Assembly (NCBI GenBank): GCA_023433685.1
Contig: JAEYUD010000176.1
Span: 1-34,467 of the forward strand
Source: Bacteroidota bacterium
GTDB taxonomy: Bacteria > Bacteroidota > Ignavibacteria > Ignavibacteriales > Ignavibacteriaceae
Direction: 5' to 3'
DNA length: 34,467 bases
Part shown: in pieces, positions 21,896 through 31,500 of the stretch
Numbering within the stretch: position 1 is the stretch's first letter
How the letters are laid out: every line of letters starts with the position of its first letter
The notes under the pieces: generated by a model
Database searches by the model: none
What the model was told of the DNA's origin: nothing
Seen by the model: only the letters and a program-made list of their open reading frames with translations
Program-made: the position numbers and the translations under genes

Positions 21896-23791
21896 CTATT
21901 TCCTCGCCATCTCGATCATAAGGTCGATCTCTTTAAGCATTTCAGCTTCGTTATCGTTGAAGCCTACAGATTCAAAGCGGATCTTTCCGGTACCATCGAT
22001 GATGAATTTGGTTGGGATGCCGGAAACTTCATAATCTGTTATAACCACGTCTTTCTCATCCATTAGAACTCTGAACGGATAACCGTTTTTGGTCATGAAG
22101 TCGATCGCGTTCTTCTTTTTGTCTTTTGCAGTTTCCCAGGCGTTAACAAAAAGGAAGACCACATTCGGGTCGGCTTTGTATTTTTCAACCGCTTTTTTCA
22201 ATGTGGGGAACGATGCTATGCAGGGGCCGCACCATGTTGCCCAGAAATCGAGTACCACAACTTTTCCTTTTAATTTCGAGAGACTGACCTCTTGTCCTTC
22301 GGTATCAAGAAGTGTAAAGTCGTTAGCCGGGAGATCGAGCTGCTCTTTCCTGAGTTTGGCGGTAATCACTTTTTCCGCTTTTTTATCAAGATCGGAGATC
22401 AGTTCACTCAAACCTTCATCAGAGCCCTTTTCGGCTTTAAAGAAAACGCCAATTAGACTGTCGATTTCCTTATTTGATCTGGCCTCTGATTTAAGCTGTT
22501 TAGCGAGTTCCAGGGCATCAGATCTTTTTCCCGATCCGGCGAGGGCGTCGAGGTACTCTGCCATAACAGAAGGATCTTCCATGCGGGTGGCTTTAGCCGA
22601 CAATTCGAACATTTCAAGGGCTTCAGCCTTTTTGCCGAGTTTTTTGAAGGCGAGTCCCCTTGTGTATGCCACCATCGAGAGGGTGCCGTCAAGACCTGAT
22701 ATGTAGAGGCTCCGGGGGGTATTCGCCGGTTTCCGGTTCAATTCTTTCTTTTCTTTGTTAATTTTATCGAGCGCCACTTTGCTAATCAGGAGCGCGAGAT
22801 CGGGTTTTGAATCTTTTTCATTCAGATACTTTCTGGCATTCCTGTTGTAGAACATGGCAGAAGGTTCGAGCCCTGTTGAAACGATCTCTTTTTCGATCCT
22901 GGGCCAATCAAGGTTTTTACCAAGAGCATTCAAATACACGTCGGTAAGGGTTGTTCCCCTTTCATCACCCGGGAAATTTTTTAAGAAATCAAGGAGCAAC
23001 TCCTTTTGTTTCTTAAGGTCTTTCTCACCTCTGACCGAGTTGAAACGGTCGGTTATCACGAACTCGTTTTTCGGGAACTTCGTAGCGAGCATACCCCTGT
23101 ATTTGGCAGCGGATTCCTGATCGCGCAAGATCTCGTATCCACGGGTGTGCGCGACGAGGTGGTTTTCGTCAAGGTCTTTCACGGCAGCGAACCCGGAGAG
23201 GTCTTGCCTGATAAGGGTATCGTAGAGGTCGGCTTTCACCCTTCTGAGGAGACTGACGTAGACAGGGTAGTACTCCACTTTGAGTGAAGGATTGATAACG
23301 AAGTCGTTATTTATCAGCTTGAAGAGCTCTTTGTTTTTAAGCGACAGTTCCGCCATGTCACCATAGTTTCTCATGAAGTCAACGTAAGCTGCATCAGCGC
23401 CCTTTATCGCGTCGCCATTTTTTTCATACAGTGGCACTCTGAAGCCCCTGTGTTCATTATTCTCAAGCCCCTTGTCACCCTTAAACACAACCACGAGTGA
23501 GCGGGTGCCGGGTTGCGATTTAAAAGAGGCTTTCCATTGGCTGCCATCCTTTGTCATCACCACTTCGCTGGCGAGAGGTTCCTTTGAACCATGTTCAAAA
23601 ACAAGAAGTGTCAGCGCTTCCTCTTTCTCAACCTGACTTCCCGCCGCGTCGAAAGTAACGGTTATCTCCTCACCCGCCACCGGCTTTGCCGGTTCAAATG
23701 AAAAGTTAGTTGAAACCGTACGGTTGGTCGTACAAGATAAAGTAAGCAAGAAGCTCAAAAGCGCGAGCATTAAAACCGGTTTGAATTTCAT
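21896..23791 (-). CDS. Lipoprotein with C-terminal TlpA-like thioredoxin domain
   Basis: A 631-residue lipoprotein. The frame extends 30 codons further upstream, but ATG at 23791 follows GGAGAATC and begins the signal MKFKPVLMLALLSFLL-TLSC (lipid Cys near residue 20), so I use that start. An Ig-like region (FEPAKPVAGEEITVTFDAAG) follows. A long alpha-helical, TPR-like middle comes next (for example RGLAFKKLGKKAEALEMFEL). The TlpA/ResA-like thioredoxin domain starts near 490, with active site WCGPC (Cys521, Cys524) and cis-Pro593 in SGIPTKF. It probably reduces periplasmic disulfides or haem-binding cysteines. Bacteroidota have many such multi-domain thioredoxins. Its partner is unknown. Confidence 0.85.
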   Translation of the reverse strand: MKFKPVLMLALLSFLLTLSCTTNRTVSTNFSFEPAKPVAGEEITVTFDAAGSQVEKEEALTLLVFEHGSKEPLASEVVMTKDGSQWKASFKSQPGTRSLVVVFKGDKGLENNEHRGFRVPLYEKNGDAIKGADAAYVDFMRNYGDMAELSLKNKELFKLINNDFVINPSLKVEYYPVYVSLLRRVKADLYDTLIRQDLSGFAAVKDLDENHLVAHTRGYEILRDQESAAKYRGMLATKFPKNEFVITDRFNSVRGEKDLKKQKELLLDFLKNFPGDERGTTLTDVYLNALGKNLDWPRIEKEIVSTGLEPSAMFYNRNARKYLNEKDSKPDLALLISKVALDKINKEKKELNRKPANTPRSLYISGLDGTLSMVAYTRGLAFKKLGKKAEALEMFELSAKATRMEDPSVMAEYLDALAGSGKRSDALELAKQLKSEARSNKEIDSLIGVFFKAEKGSDEGLSELISDLDKKAEKVITAKLRKEQLDLPANDFTLLDTEGQEVSLSKLKGKVVVLDFWATWCGPCIASFPTLKKAVEKYKADPNVVFLFVNAWETAKDKKKNAIDFMTKNGYPFRVLMDEKDVVITDYEVSGIPTKFIIDGTGKIRFESVGFNDNEAEMLKEIDLMIEMARK

Positions 23792-23953
23792 TGATTCTCC
23801 GAAAAAATTGATAGACAAAATTAATATGAGTTGGTGGAAAAATTGGTATAAATTGGATTGACGGGGGAATATCGATGCCAAACAGAAAGATGAATTCTAA
23901 TTTAACAGCTAAATTAGTCTACTTGATTATTTGAATTACGGAAATCACCCCCA

Positions 23954-25684
23954 TTGAACCTCGAAACCCTCTTCCAAAAAGAGATTGATGATGTAGCTTA
24001 CACCGTGCTGGATGTTGAGACTACCGGTCTTGATCCGCGGTACGAGAAGATAATTGAGTTCGCGGGATACAGGATCGAGAGGGGAGTGGTGGTCGACAGT
24101 TTTGTGTCGTTCTTCAATCCGGAGAGGAGGCTCGATCCCTATATTGTGATGTTCACGGGTATCAGGGATGAGGATCTTGCCGGTGCCCCTTCTTTCGATA
24201 GGATGGCCTCGAAGATAATGGATCTGCTTTCTGACTCCGTGATTGTTGGGCACAACATTCAGTTTGATGTAAAGTTTCTTGAAGCGGAGTTTTTGAATGC
24301 CGGTTATGAGAGTTTCAAGCCGGTTACCTTCTGCACACTAAGAGGAGCGAAGAGACTTTACCCCCAACTGAAGTCGAAACGGCTTGAATCGGTTCGCGAC
24401 CACCTGAACATCGCGCCGGGGGTTACTCACCGGGCATATTCAGACGCGATGGCAACCGCTGAAATTTTCCTGAAAATGGCGGAAAAACTTAAGAAAGAGT
24501 TCCAACTCTCCCGTCTTCAAGACCTGCTTGGCTTTCAGTATATCCCGCCGCGCGATATTTCCCGCAAATTCCCACAAACCCCCGCGCAAACAGGTTTTGA
24601 AATACCTGCAATTCCCGATCTTCCGGGCAACTACTGGTTCCTGGATGAGAGCGACAATATTATTTATATCGGCAAGTCAAAAACCTTGAGGAAACGCCTC
24701 TCGCAACACCTTATGGATAACGCCGCGGGCAAAAGCAAACTGATACTCGGCACCGCTGTCCGGCTTTGCTACGAGACCACCTCGACGGAAGTGATGGCTC
24801 TGGTTAAAGAAGCGCAGTTGATAAAAAGGTTCAAACCGAAACACAATGTTCAGCTTAAAAACTACGGGAACAAATATTTCATCCGGGTATCGGTGCGGCA
24901 CCAATTCCCAAAGCTTGAGATCGTGAACAATTTCGACCTTGATGGGAACGACTATTTCGGTCTCTTCTTATCCCGGAGCCGTTCGGAGGAGATTCTTGAG
25001 ATAGCGGAGAAGTCGTTCCGCTTGCGCACCTGCACGCAGAAAGAGCTGGATAAGGGGAGGGCGTGTTTCATGGCGACGATTGACCGGTGTCTTGCCCCTT
25101 GCGAAAAGGACGTTAAAGAGGATTACCGGGCTGAACTTCAGAAATTTTATTCTTTCATGGCTGGAGAAAACAGCGAACTGATCTCAAACCTGATCAGGAG
25201 GATGACAGATTACTCTGCTGACCTGAAATTTGAGCAGGCGGCTGAAATAAAAAAAACGGTTGATCTGGTTTTGAACCAGGTTCACAGGTCATCACTTCTG
25301 AAGGAACCGGTTAACAGGGCGAATGTTCTGATCTCGGTTTCAGGTGACGGGGGAGTGAGCGATCACTTCCTGTTGCTGGAGGGGAAGGTTTATATCAGGG
25401 GCTTTTCCGCGGGTGGCTATGACAGATTTGAAGACGCTCTCGATGATTTTTTTGAGGGAAATAACCGGCTTGACCTCTTCCCCACGGATGAAGATTATGA
25501 GAGAATGAGGATCATCCTGAACTGGTCGGTGCAGAACCGTGAGCGGGTGAAAATATATTATCTGAACGACTACAGTTCAAAATCAGAGCTGTTCAAAAAG
25601 ATGTCAGCCTCATACTTCTCAAAGGTTGAGTACCGTGAAATAACAGGCGAGATAGATATAAGTAAGCTGAATCTAAATTTGTAG
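23954..25684 (+). CDS. DEDDh exonuclease fused to the GIY-YIG and Fe-S half of UvrC
   Basis: A 576-residue DNA-processing fusion. Residues 1-180 are a DnaQ-like 3'-5' exonuclease with D20 and E22 (DVETTG), D105 (GHNIQFDVKFL) and H159/D164 (HRAYSDA). Residues 222-310 are a UvrC-type GIY-YIG nuclease (GNYWFL, IIYIGKSKTLRKRLSQH, then VKEAQLIKRFKPKHN with catalytic E286). C360, C371, C379 and C383 have nearly the spacing of UvrC's [4Fe-4S] ligands. A UVR-like UvrB-binding helix pair follows (FEQAAEIKKTVDLV). The UvrC RNase-H-like nuclease and HhH domains are absent. Start TTG 23954 has no clear ribosome-binding site. Similar fusions are known in Actinobacteria. A role in excision repair alongside UvrB is inferred. 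Confidence 0.88.
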   Translation: MNLETLFQKEIDDVAYTVLDVETTGLDPRYEKIIEFAGYRIERGVVVDSFVSFFNPERRLDPYIVMFTGIRDEDLAGAPSFDRMASKIMDLLSDSVIVGHNIQFDVKFLEAEFLNAGYESFKPVTFCTLRGAKRLYPQLKSKRLESVRDHLNIAPGVTHRAYSDAMATAEIFLKMAEKLKKEFQLSRLQDLLGFQYIPPRDISRKFPQTPAQTGFEIPAIPDLPGNYWFLDESDNIIYIGKSKTLRKRLSQHLMDNAAGKSKLILGTAVRLCYETTSTEVMALVKEAQLIKRFKPKHNVQLKNYGNKYFIRVSVRHQFPKLEIVNNFDLDGNDYFGLFLSRSRSEEILEIAEKSFRLRTCTQKELDKGRACFMATIDRCLAPCEKDVKEDYRAELQKFYSFMAGENSELISNLIRRMTDYSADLKFEQAAEIKKTVDLVLNQVHRSSLLKEPVNRANVLISVSGDGGVSDHFLLLEGKVYIRGFSAGGYDRFEDALDDFFEGNNRLDLFPTDEDYERMRIILNWSVQNRERVKIYYLNDYSSKSELFKKMSASYFSKVEYREITGEIDISKLNLNL

Positions 25685-25695
25685 ACTATTATAAG

Positions 25696-26442
25696 TCAGG
25701 CGAGTCTTGTTTTCAGGTTGTTCAAACCTGAAGCACTGACAGGTAATGGCAAACCATTCTTCAAGAGAAGGATATCAGAACCTTCCGGGTCTTTTGTCAG
25801 TTTTTCAGCGTATGACAGATTCACAATGAATGACCGGTGAATTCTGGCGAAAACAGCAGGATCAAGCTTTCCTCCCAGCCCTTTCAGAGTCACCTTTTTC
25901 ATATATTTTTTCTCTTTTAGATGAATGGTCACATAGTCATCCATTGCTTCAAAATGAGTGATATCGGCGGTTTTTAGCAAGAGGATATCGCCTTTATGTT
26001 TCACTGAAATGGTGGTCAGGTAGTTGCCGGTACCGCTGTTCAGTTCGCTAAGGTTCTCTCTGTACTCCCGAAGCAGTTTTTGTGAAGCGAGTTTTTCCGA
26101 CGCTTTTTGGGTTGCACTTAAAAAACGTTCGTATTCCACCGGTTTAAGAAGGTAGTCGAGCGCGTTTTTTTCAAACGCCGGCACGGCGTATTCGTCGTAG
26201 GCGGTAGTGAAAATTATCAGTGGCGGTTCTTCAAGCATATCCGGAATTGAAATGCCGGAGACCCCGGGCATGCGTATATCAAGGTACACCAGGTCGGGGT
26301 TCAGTTCTTCTATCTTTTCGAGGGCTTCGGTTCCATTGGTAGCCTCACCGGCAACCTCGATCACACCGGAGTCGGAGCAGTACTTCATTAAAAGTGACCG
26401 GGCCAGGGGTTCATCATCAACTATCAGCGCGCGCAGCATCAT
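25696..26442 (-). CDS. LytTR-family response regulator
   Basis: A 248-residue regulator with a receiver domain (ALIVDDEPLARSLL, phospho-acceptor D55 in LVYLDIRMPG, then FTTAYDEYAVPAF and YLLKP) and a C-terminal LytTR DNA-binding domain (about 145-245: HKGDILLLKTADITHFEAMD, FARIHRSFIVNL). LytTR proteins bind direct repeats and often control surface or envelope genes. Its ATG overlaps the kinase stop in ATGA, so the two are translationally coupled. The start could be the first or second Met. It converges with the exonuclease gene, 11 bases apart, with no visible terminator. Confidence 0.93.
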   Translation of the reverse strand: MMLRALIVDDEPLARSLLMKYCSDSGVIEVAGEATNGTEALEKIEELNPDLVYLDIRMPGVSGISIPDMLEEPPLIIFTTAYDEYAVPAFEKNALDYLLKPVEYERFLSATQKASEKLASQKLLREYRENLSELNSGTGNYLTTISVKHKGDILLLKTADITHFEAMDDYVTIHLKEKKYMKKVTLKGLGGKLDPAVFARIHRSFIVNLSYAEKLTKDPEGSDILLLKNGLPLPVSASGLNNLKTRLA

Positions 26443-27473
26443 TTTTTTTTCAATGGAATGTTAAGAGTGACTGTAAACTCACCATTTCCGGAAGTGAAGG
26501 TCACTCCGGCGTCTGAACCATAGTTCAACCGGAGCAACTCGCCTATGTTTTTTAGCCCGGAGCCGAGGCCCTGTTTCGTGAAGGTAGGTTCACCAGTGTT
26601 GTTTGAGACACTGATCAGAAGAAGGTCGTCATTTGCCTCCGCGTTCAACTGAATGAGGGCATCGCCAGTAAGAGACTCAACCCCGTGTTTAACCGCGTTT
26701 TCAGCGAGGGGAAGAAGCAGGAATGAAGGTACCTGCACCCGGTTCGTTCCGGGCTTAACCCTGTATTCAACTTTCATCCTGTCGCCAAATCTGATCTGCT
26801 CTATCTCGAGGTATCTTTTAACATTATTAATTTCTTCCTCAAGAGTAACAAAAGGTTTTTGCTTTGCTTCGAGTGATATCCGCATAAACTTCGCGAGCTT
26901 CTCGATTACGACCACCGACAGTCCGGGATCAAGCCTTACGAGAGCCGCCACGGAATTCAGGCTGTTAAAAATGAAGTGTGGGTTCACCTGAAGTTTCAGG
27001 ATGTTCAGCTCTGCCTCTATCAACCGGGCTTTAAGCGCCTCTTCTGTTCTTACACTTTCAATATTTTTGAAATATGCCTTTATAAGATAGATAAATGCCG
27101 TGAAAGTGAAGTAGAGGATCAGGCCGATAAAAAAACGGGAGACAAAATTATCGGAGAAAAAGCGGAGATACACCGGATCACTGAAGAGAAGATTTGGGAG
27201 GACAAGACTTGTAAGGTTGGTCCAGAAAACTGAAACCAGTACGCCGGCAGTAAGGTGGATCACTATGAATTTTTCGAGCCTGTCCAGTTCAAAGGGTACG
27301 AACCTGTAAAGTTGGAACAATCCTGCTGAGAAACCTGTCAGCAGGATTGTTGAGATAACCGAATCAGTTACTGCCTGCCACATCGTGATCCCCGTGTTAT
27401 AGAAGAGGAACAGGGAAGACGTAACCGCCAGCACTACCAGTAAAGTAATTAAATTAAGGGCTTTACGGGTCAA
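26439..27473 (-). CDS. LytS/YehU-type sensor histidine kinase
   Basis: A 344-residue membrane kinase. Four hydrophobic segments (about 7-27, 37-58, 69-91, 112-133) form the sensor part and no large extracellular domain exists. The His_kinase (PF06580-like) domain has the phospho-acceptor H166 in LQVNPHFIFNSLNSVAALVR. The ATPase follows, with LLPLAENAVKHGVE (N box) and GLGSGLKNIGELL (G box). Start TTG 27473 overlaps the upstream stop in TTGA. It is the partner of the LytTR regulator. With so little periplasmic sequence, the stimulus may be read in the membrane or through the LiaF-like neighbour. Confidence 0.92.
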   Translation of the reverse strand: MTRKALNLITLLVVLAVTSSLFLFYNTGITMWQAVTDSVISTILLTGFSAGLFQLYRFVPFELDRLEKFIVIHLTAGVLVSVFWTNLTSLVLPNLLFSDPVYLRFFSDNFVSRFFIGLILYFTFTAFIYLIKAYFKNIESVRTEEALKARLIEAELNILKLQVNPHFIFNSLNSVAALVRLDPGLSVVVIEKLAKFMRISLEAKQKPFVTLEEEINNVKRYLEIEQIRFGDRMKVEYRVKPGTNRVQVPSFLLLPLAENAVKHGVESLTGDALIQLNAEANDDLLLISVSNNTGEPTFTKQGLGSGLKNIGELLRLNYGSDAGVTFTSGNGEFTVTLNIPLKKK

Positions 27474-28198
27474 AATACTTTCATCTCGCCGCCGCCGAAG
27501 AGGACGAGACCTTTAATCACCAGGGTTTTGTTTTCGTCGATATCTTCAGTGCGGTAATTGTATTTCTTGCTTGAGAAACCTCCGAAGAGCGACACCACGT
27601 CAACCTTTACATTCCAATGTGAGGGAACGGTAAGATCGCATCCGCCGAAGATGACAAAAAGATCAAGAACGTTATCGCCGTCTGAGAGTTCGCAGTCGCG
27701 AAGGAATATCTCAGAACCGCCGAAAATAATTGTTATGTTCCCGCCTTTGAAGTTTCTGCTGTTCACTATCCTTTTGTTGCCGCCGAAAATTGACATTTCA
27801 TCAAGCACGTCCCTGTCTGACCGGTACTTCCTTCCGGGTTCATCATAGTCGTTGTTCCCAAGTTCGGCTTCCCGCTGTTTTTCGACGTGGCGGTAGATAA
27901 TATAGAAACCGAGAGCCAGAAGGATCACCGGGAATATGAAATCAGAGTAGTTTAACCCGAATGCCCTGAGAACCATGCCGGCACCTCCGAGACCCAAAAA
28001 GAGGTATGAGAGGGATTTTCTGCGTGAATTCACCAGAAGAACCACACCGATCAGGAAAATCATGGTTGGAAATGAGAAAATAACGGCATTCAGTTGTTCG
28101 CCGATAATATCCACCTCTTTCAGGAAGTAGAGTATTCCAAGCACTATCAGGCCTACGCCGATCAGTATTCTTGCTGTCTGTGATTGAACTTTAGCCAT
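27470..28198 (-). CDS. LiaF-like membrane protein
   Basis: A 242-residue protein with four membrane segments (about 10-26, 37-56, 62-80, 86-103) and a C-terminal beta-rich domain built of repeated FGG motifs (SIFGGNKRI, IIFGGSEIFL, VIFGGCDLTV, SLFGGF, LFGGGEMKVF). This matches the LiaF/YvqF and DUF5668 families. In Firmicutes LiaF restrains the LiaS kinase under envelope stress. The ATG follows GAGGTCC at normal spacing. It overlaps the kinase gene by four bases, so the three genes form a LiaFSR-like unit with a LytS/LytTR pair. A restraining role here is inferred. Confidence 0.85.
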   Translation of the reverse strand: MAKVQSQTARILIGVGLIVLGILYFLKEVDIIGEQLNAVIFSFPTMIFLIGVVLLVNSRRKSLSYLFLGLGGAGMVLRAFGLNYSDFIFPVILLALGFYIIYRHVEKQREAELGNNDYDEPGRKYRSDRDVLDEMSIFGGNKRIVNSRNFKGGNITIIFGGSEIFLRDCELSDGDNVLDLFVIFGGCDLTVPSHWNVKVDVVSLFGGFSSKKYNYRTEDIDENKTLVIKGLVLFGGGEMKVF

Positions 28199-28577
28199 GG
28201 TGGACCTCGTTTAAGTTTTACCGGAATTCAAAAAATATTCAGCCGAATAATAGCTCTCCGCCACGATGCTTCATAACGAAAATCGGTGAGTGGCTTTATT
28301 CCATCGGTGAACGGCGGACTTGAAAAATATTTTGAGCGATTTTGAAATGAAATCGCAGGTGTGAAAAAATTAATTTGCTAAAGTGGTGCAGGAACCGTAA
28401 TTTTCGGACACAAAATCTGACGGCTGACTTCCGGATTTTGCCCCCCGGCCGGTCTGACTACAACATCGGTCCACTAATGCAAGCAACTATTTAAGTTTAG
28501 AGACATCTAATCTTCGGGGAAGCTTTTTAAATTTTATTACTTAACAGCAATTGTTATAACATGAATTACTTTTAGAT
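28199..28577. promoter_or_regulatory. Divergent promoter region between the LiaF-like gene and nrdJ
   Basis: There is no credible gene in these 379 bases. ATCGGTGA occurs at 28282-28289... wait-free reading gives the two copies as AATCGGTGA (28281-28289) and CATCGGTGA (28302-28310), 21 bases apart, and ATCGGT again at 28465-28470. TCCGCC (28257-28262) can pair with GGCGGA (28313-28318) around them. CAAAATC (28411-28417) pairs with GATTTTG (28434-28440), with an inner CGG/CCG. GCGATTT/AAATCGC forms a further hairpin near 28335-28356. TAAGTTTA (28492-28499) resembles a -7 element, without a clear -33. No cobalamin riboswitch or NrdR box was recognised. Confidence 0.5.
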
Positions 28578-31500
28578 ATGAAGATCACACGACTTTTTAC
28601 GAAGACAGATCAGAATGGTAAAAACAGTATAACGTATGTTCCGCGCAACTCTGAGATCAGGAATCCCGATGGTAAGCTGATCTTCGGGATGCAGAACATA
28701 TTGGTGCCATCAACATGGTCGCAGGTGGCTGTGGATATTCTCGCGCAGAAATATTTCAGAAAGGCCGGAGTACCAAAACTGCTTAGAAAACTCGCTGAAG
28801 AAGGCGTGCCTGAATGGCTTCAGCCATCCGTTCCGGATTCTGAAAATCTTGTAAAACTGCCTGAAAACGAAAGATTTACATCTGAAACTGACTCCCGTCA
28901 GGTCTTCCACAGGCTGGCAGGAAACTGGACTTACTGGGCCTGGAAAGGTGGCTACTTCACCGGTGAGGAAGATGCAAAGGCATACTACGATGAAATGTTT
29001 TACATGCTTGCCAATCAGATGGCGGCGCCCAATTCGCCTCAGTGGTTCAACACCGGACTGAACTGGGCATACGGCATCAGCGGACCATCACAGGGACATT
29101 TTTATGTTGATTATCAGACAGGCAAGCTCGTTGCTTCCGACGATGCCTACACCCATCCTCAGCCTCACGCGTGCTTTATCCAGTCGATAGGTGACGATCT
29201 TGTTAACGATGGCGGTATCATGGATCTCTGGGTTCGTGAAGCAAGACTTTTTAAATACGGCTCAGGAACCGGCACCAATTTCAGCAAGATCCGTGGATCA
29301 GAAGAGCCCTTGAGTGGTGGAGGCAAGTCTTCAGGTTTGATGTCATTCTTGAAGATCGGCGACAGATCAGCGGGGGCGATAAAATCGGGTGGAACCACAA
29401 GAAGGGCTGCCAAGATGGTTTGCCTTGATCTTGATCACCCTGATATCGAAGAGTTTGTTAACTGGAAGGTGATAGAGGAACAAAAGGTTGCATCGCTTGT
29501 TACAGGCTCGAAACTGAACAACCTGCACCTGAACAATATAATGAAAGCCTGTTACGCTGAGCATCCTGAAAACGACAGGTTCAATCCGAAGCTTAACATG
29601 AAACTGCAAAAGGCAGTTATTGAGGCGAAGAAGGCACTGATCCCGAACAATTACATTGAGAGGGTGATACAGCTTGCCAAACTTGGCTACACTTCAATTG
29701 AATTCCCAATTTATGATACCGATTGGAATTCGGAAGCATACACCACGGTTTCAGGTCAGAACTCAAACAATTCCGTGCGTATTCCCAATGAATTTATGAA
29801 CTCCGTTCTTGACGACGGAAGTTGGAATCTTTACTGGAGAACAGAGAAAAAGAAAGCTAAAAATGAAGGCAGGGCGCCAAAAGCCGCTAAAACGCTTCGT
29901 GCCCGCGACCTTTGGGAAGAGATATCGCTTGCTGCATGGAACTGTGCCGACCCCGGTCTCCAGTTCCACACCACGATCAACGAGTGGCATACTTGCCCTG
30001 AAGATGGAGAGATAAACGCTTCCAACCCCTGCAGCGAGTATATGTTCCTCGACGATACCGCCTGCAACCTGGCTTCGATGAACCTTCTAAAATTCTACGA
30101 CGCTGAAAAAAACAAGTTTAACATCAAGGCATACCGCCATGCCTCCAGACTTTGGACCATGACACTCGAAACCAGTGTGTTGATGGCACAGTTCCCAAGC
30201 AAGGAGATAGCACAGCTCAGCTACGATTTCAGAACCCTTGGGCTCGGTTACGCTAACCTCGGTGCCCTCCTGATGCAGCAGGGTATCCCGTATGACAGCG
30301 AAGAGGCATTCGCCATTGCCGGTGCAATTACTGCTATAATGCACTTCTCCGCCTATGCCACGAGCGCTGAAATGGCGAAGGAGTTCGGTACTTTCTCCGG
30401 TTTTGAGAGAAACAGGGAACAGATGCTCCGGGTTATCAGAAACCACAGAAGGGCAGCGTACAACGAAGCAGTTGAAGATTACGAAGGTCTCTCTATCACC
30501 CCGATGGGTATCGACCCGGCAAAATGCCCTGCCGATCTGCTTGAAGCAGCCAGACAGGACGCGGACCGCGCCCTTGAACTCGGAACAAAGCATGGTTTCC
30601 GCAACGCGCAGGTGACCGTTATCGCTCCTACCGGTACGATCGGAATTCTTATGGATTGCGACACAACCGGTGTTGAACCTGATTTCGCCCTTGTTAAATT
30701 CAAGAAACTTGCCGGCGGCGGATACTTCAAAATTATCAATCAATCAGTTCCTCCGGCATTAAAGAGACTCGGTTACACACAGAATGAGATAGACGAGATA
30801 ATCAAATATGCTGTAGGCGCGGGTTCGCTAAAAGGATGCCCGTACATAAACGCGGCTTCACTTCGTGCTAAAGGCTTCACTGAAGAGGCGATAGCAATTG
30901 TTGAATCTCAGATGCCATCGGTATTCGATATCTCATTCGCGTTCAACAAATACACCCTCGGGGTCGATTTCCTGAAGGGACTTGGGATCGCTGAAGATGA
31001 TATGGACTCACCCGATTTCAATCTTCTTAAGAAACTTGGTTTTTCACGTCAGGAGATATCTTCCGCTAATGACTATGTATGCGGCACAATGACCATCGAA
31101 GGTGCACCATCCCTTAAAGTTGAGCATTATCCTGTTTTTGATACCGCGAACAAATGCGGAAAGAAGGGAACACGCTTCCTTAAAGCGATGGCTCACATAA
31201 AGATGATGGCTGCCGCACAGCCTTTCATCTCGGGCGCGATATCAAAGACGATCAACCTGCCGTATCAGGCGACTGTTGATGACGTTAAAGATGCATACCT
31301 CCAATCGTGGAAACTCTGCTTGAAAGCCAACGCGCTTTACAGGGATGGATCAAAACTCTCCCAGCCCCTCAATTCCCTTATCGATGACGATATGCAGGAT
31401 ATTTACGAGGCTCAGGAAGAGAACAATATAGTGAAGGTTGCCGAGAGGATCATTCACCGCTACATCGCCAAAAGAAGGAGACTCCCGGATCGCAGAAAGG

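Noticed and set aside
22089..22706. Plus-strand 205-codon frame opposite the thioredoxin lipoprotein
   Set aside because: Low-complexity Ser/Phe-rich shadow of a clear coding sequence on the other strand.
28199..28577. Cobalamin riboswitch before the B12-dependent nrdJ
   Set aside because: GGTGCAGGAACCG (28385-28397) looked suggestive, but the conserved core with CCCGCAACTGT and the following B12 box are absent.
30087..30743. Minus-strand 218-codon frame inside nrdJ
   Set aside because: Antisense shadow of a highly conserved enzyme region with no recognisable motif.
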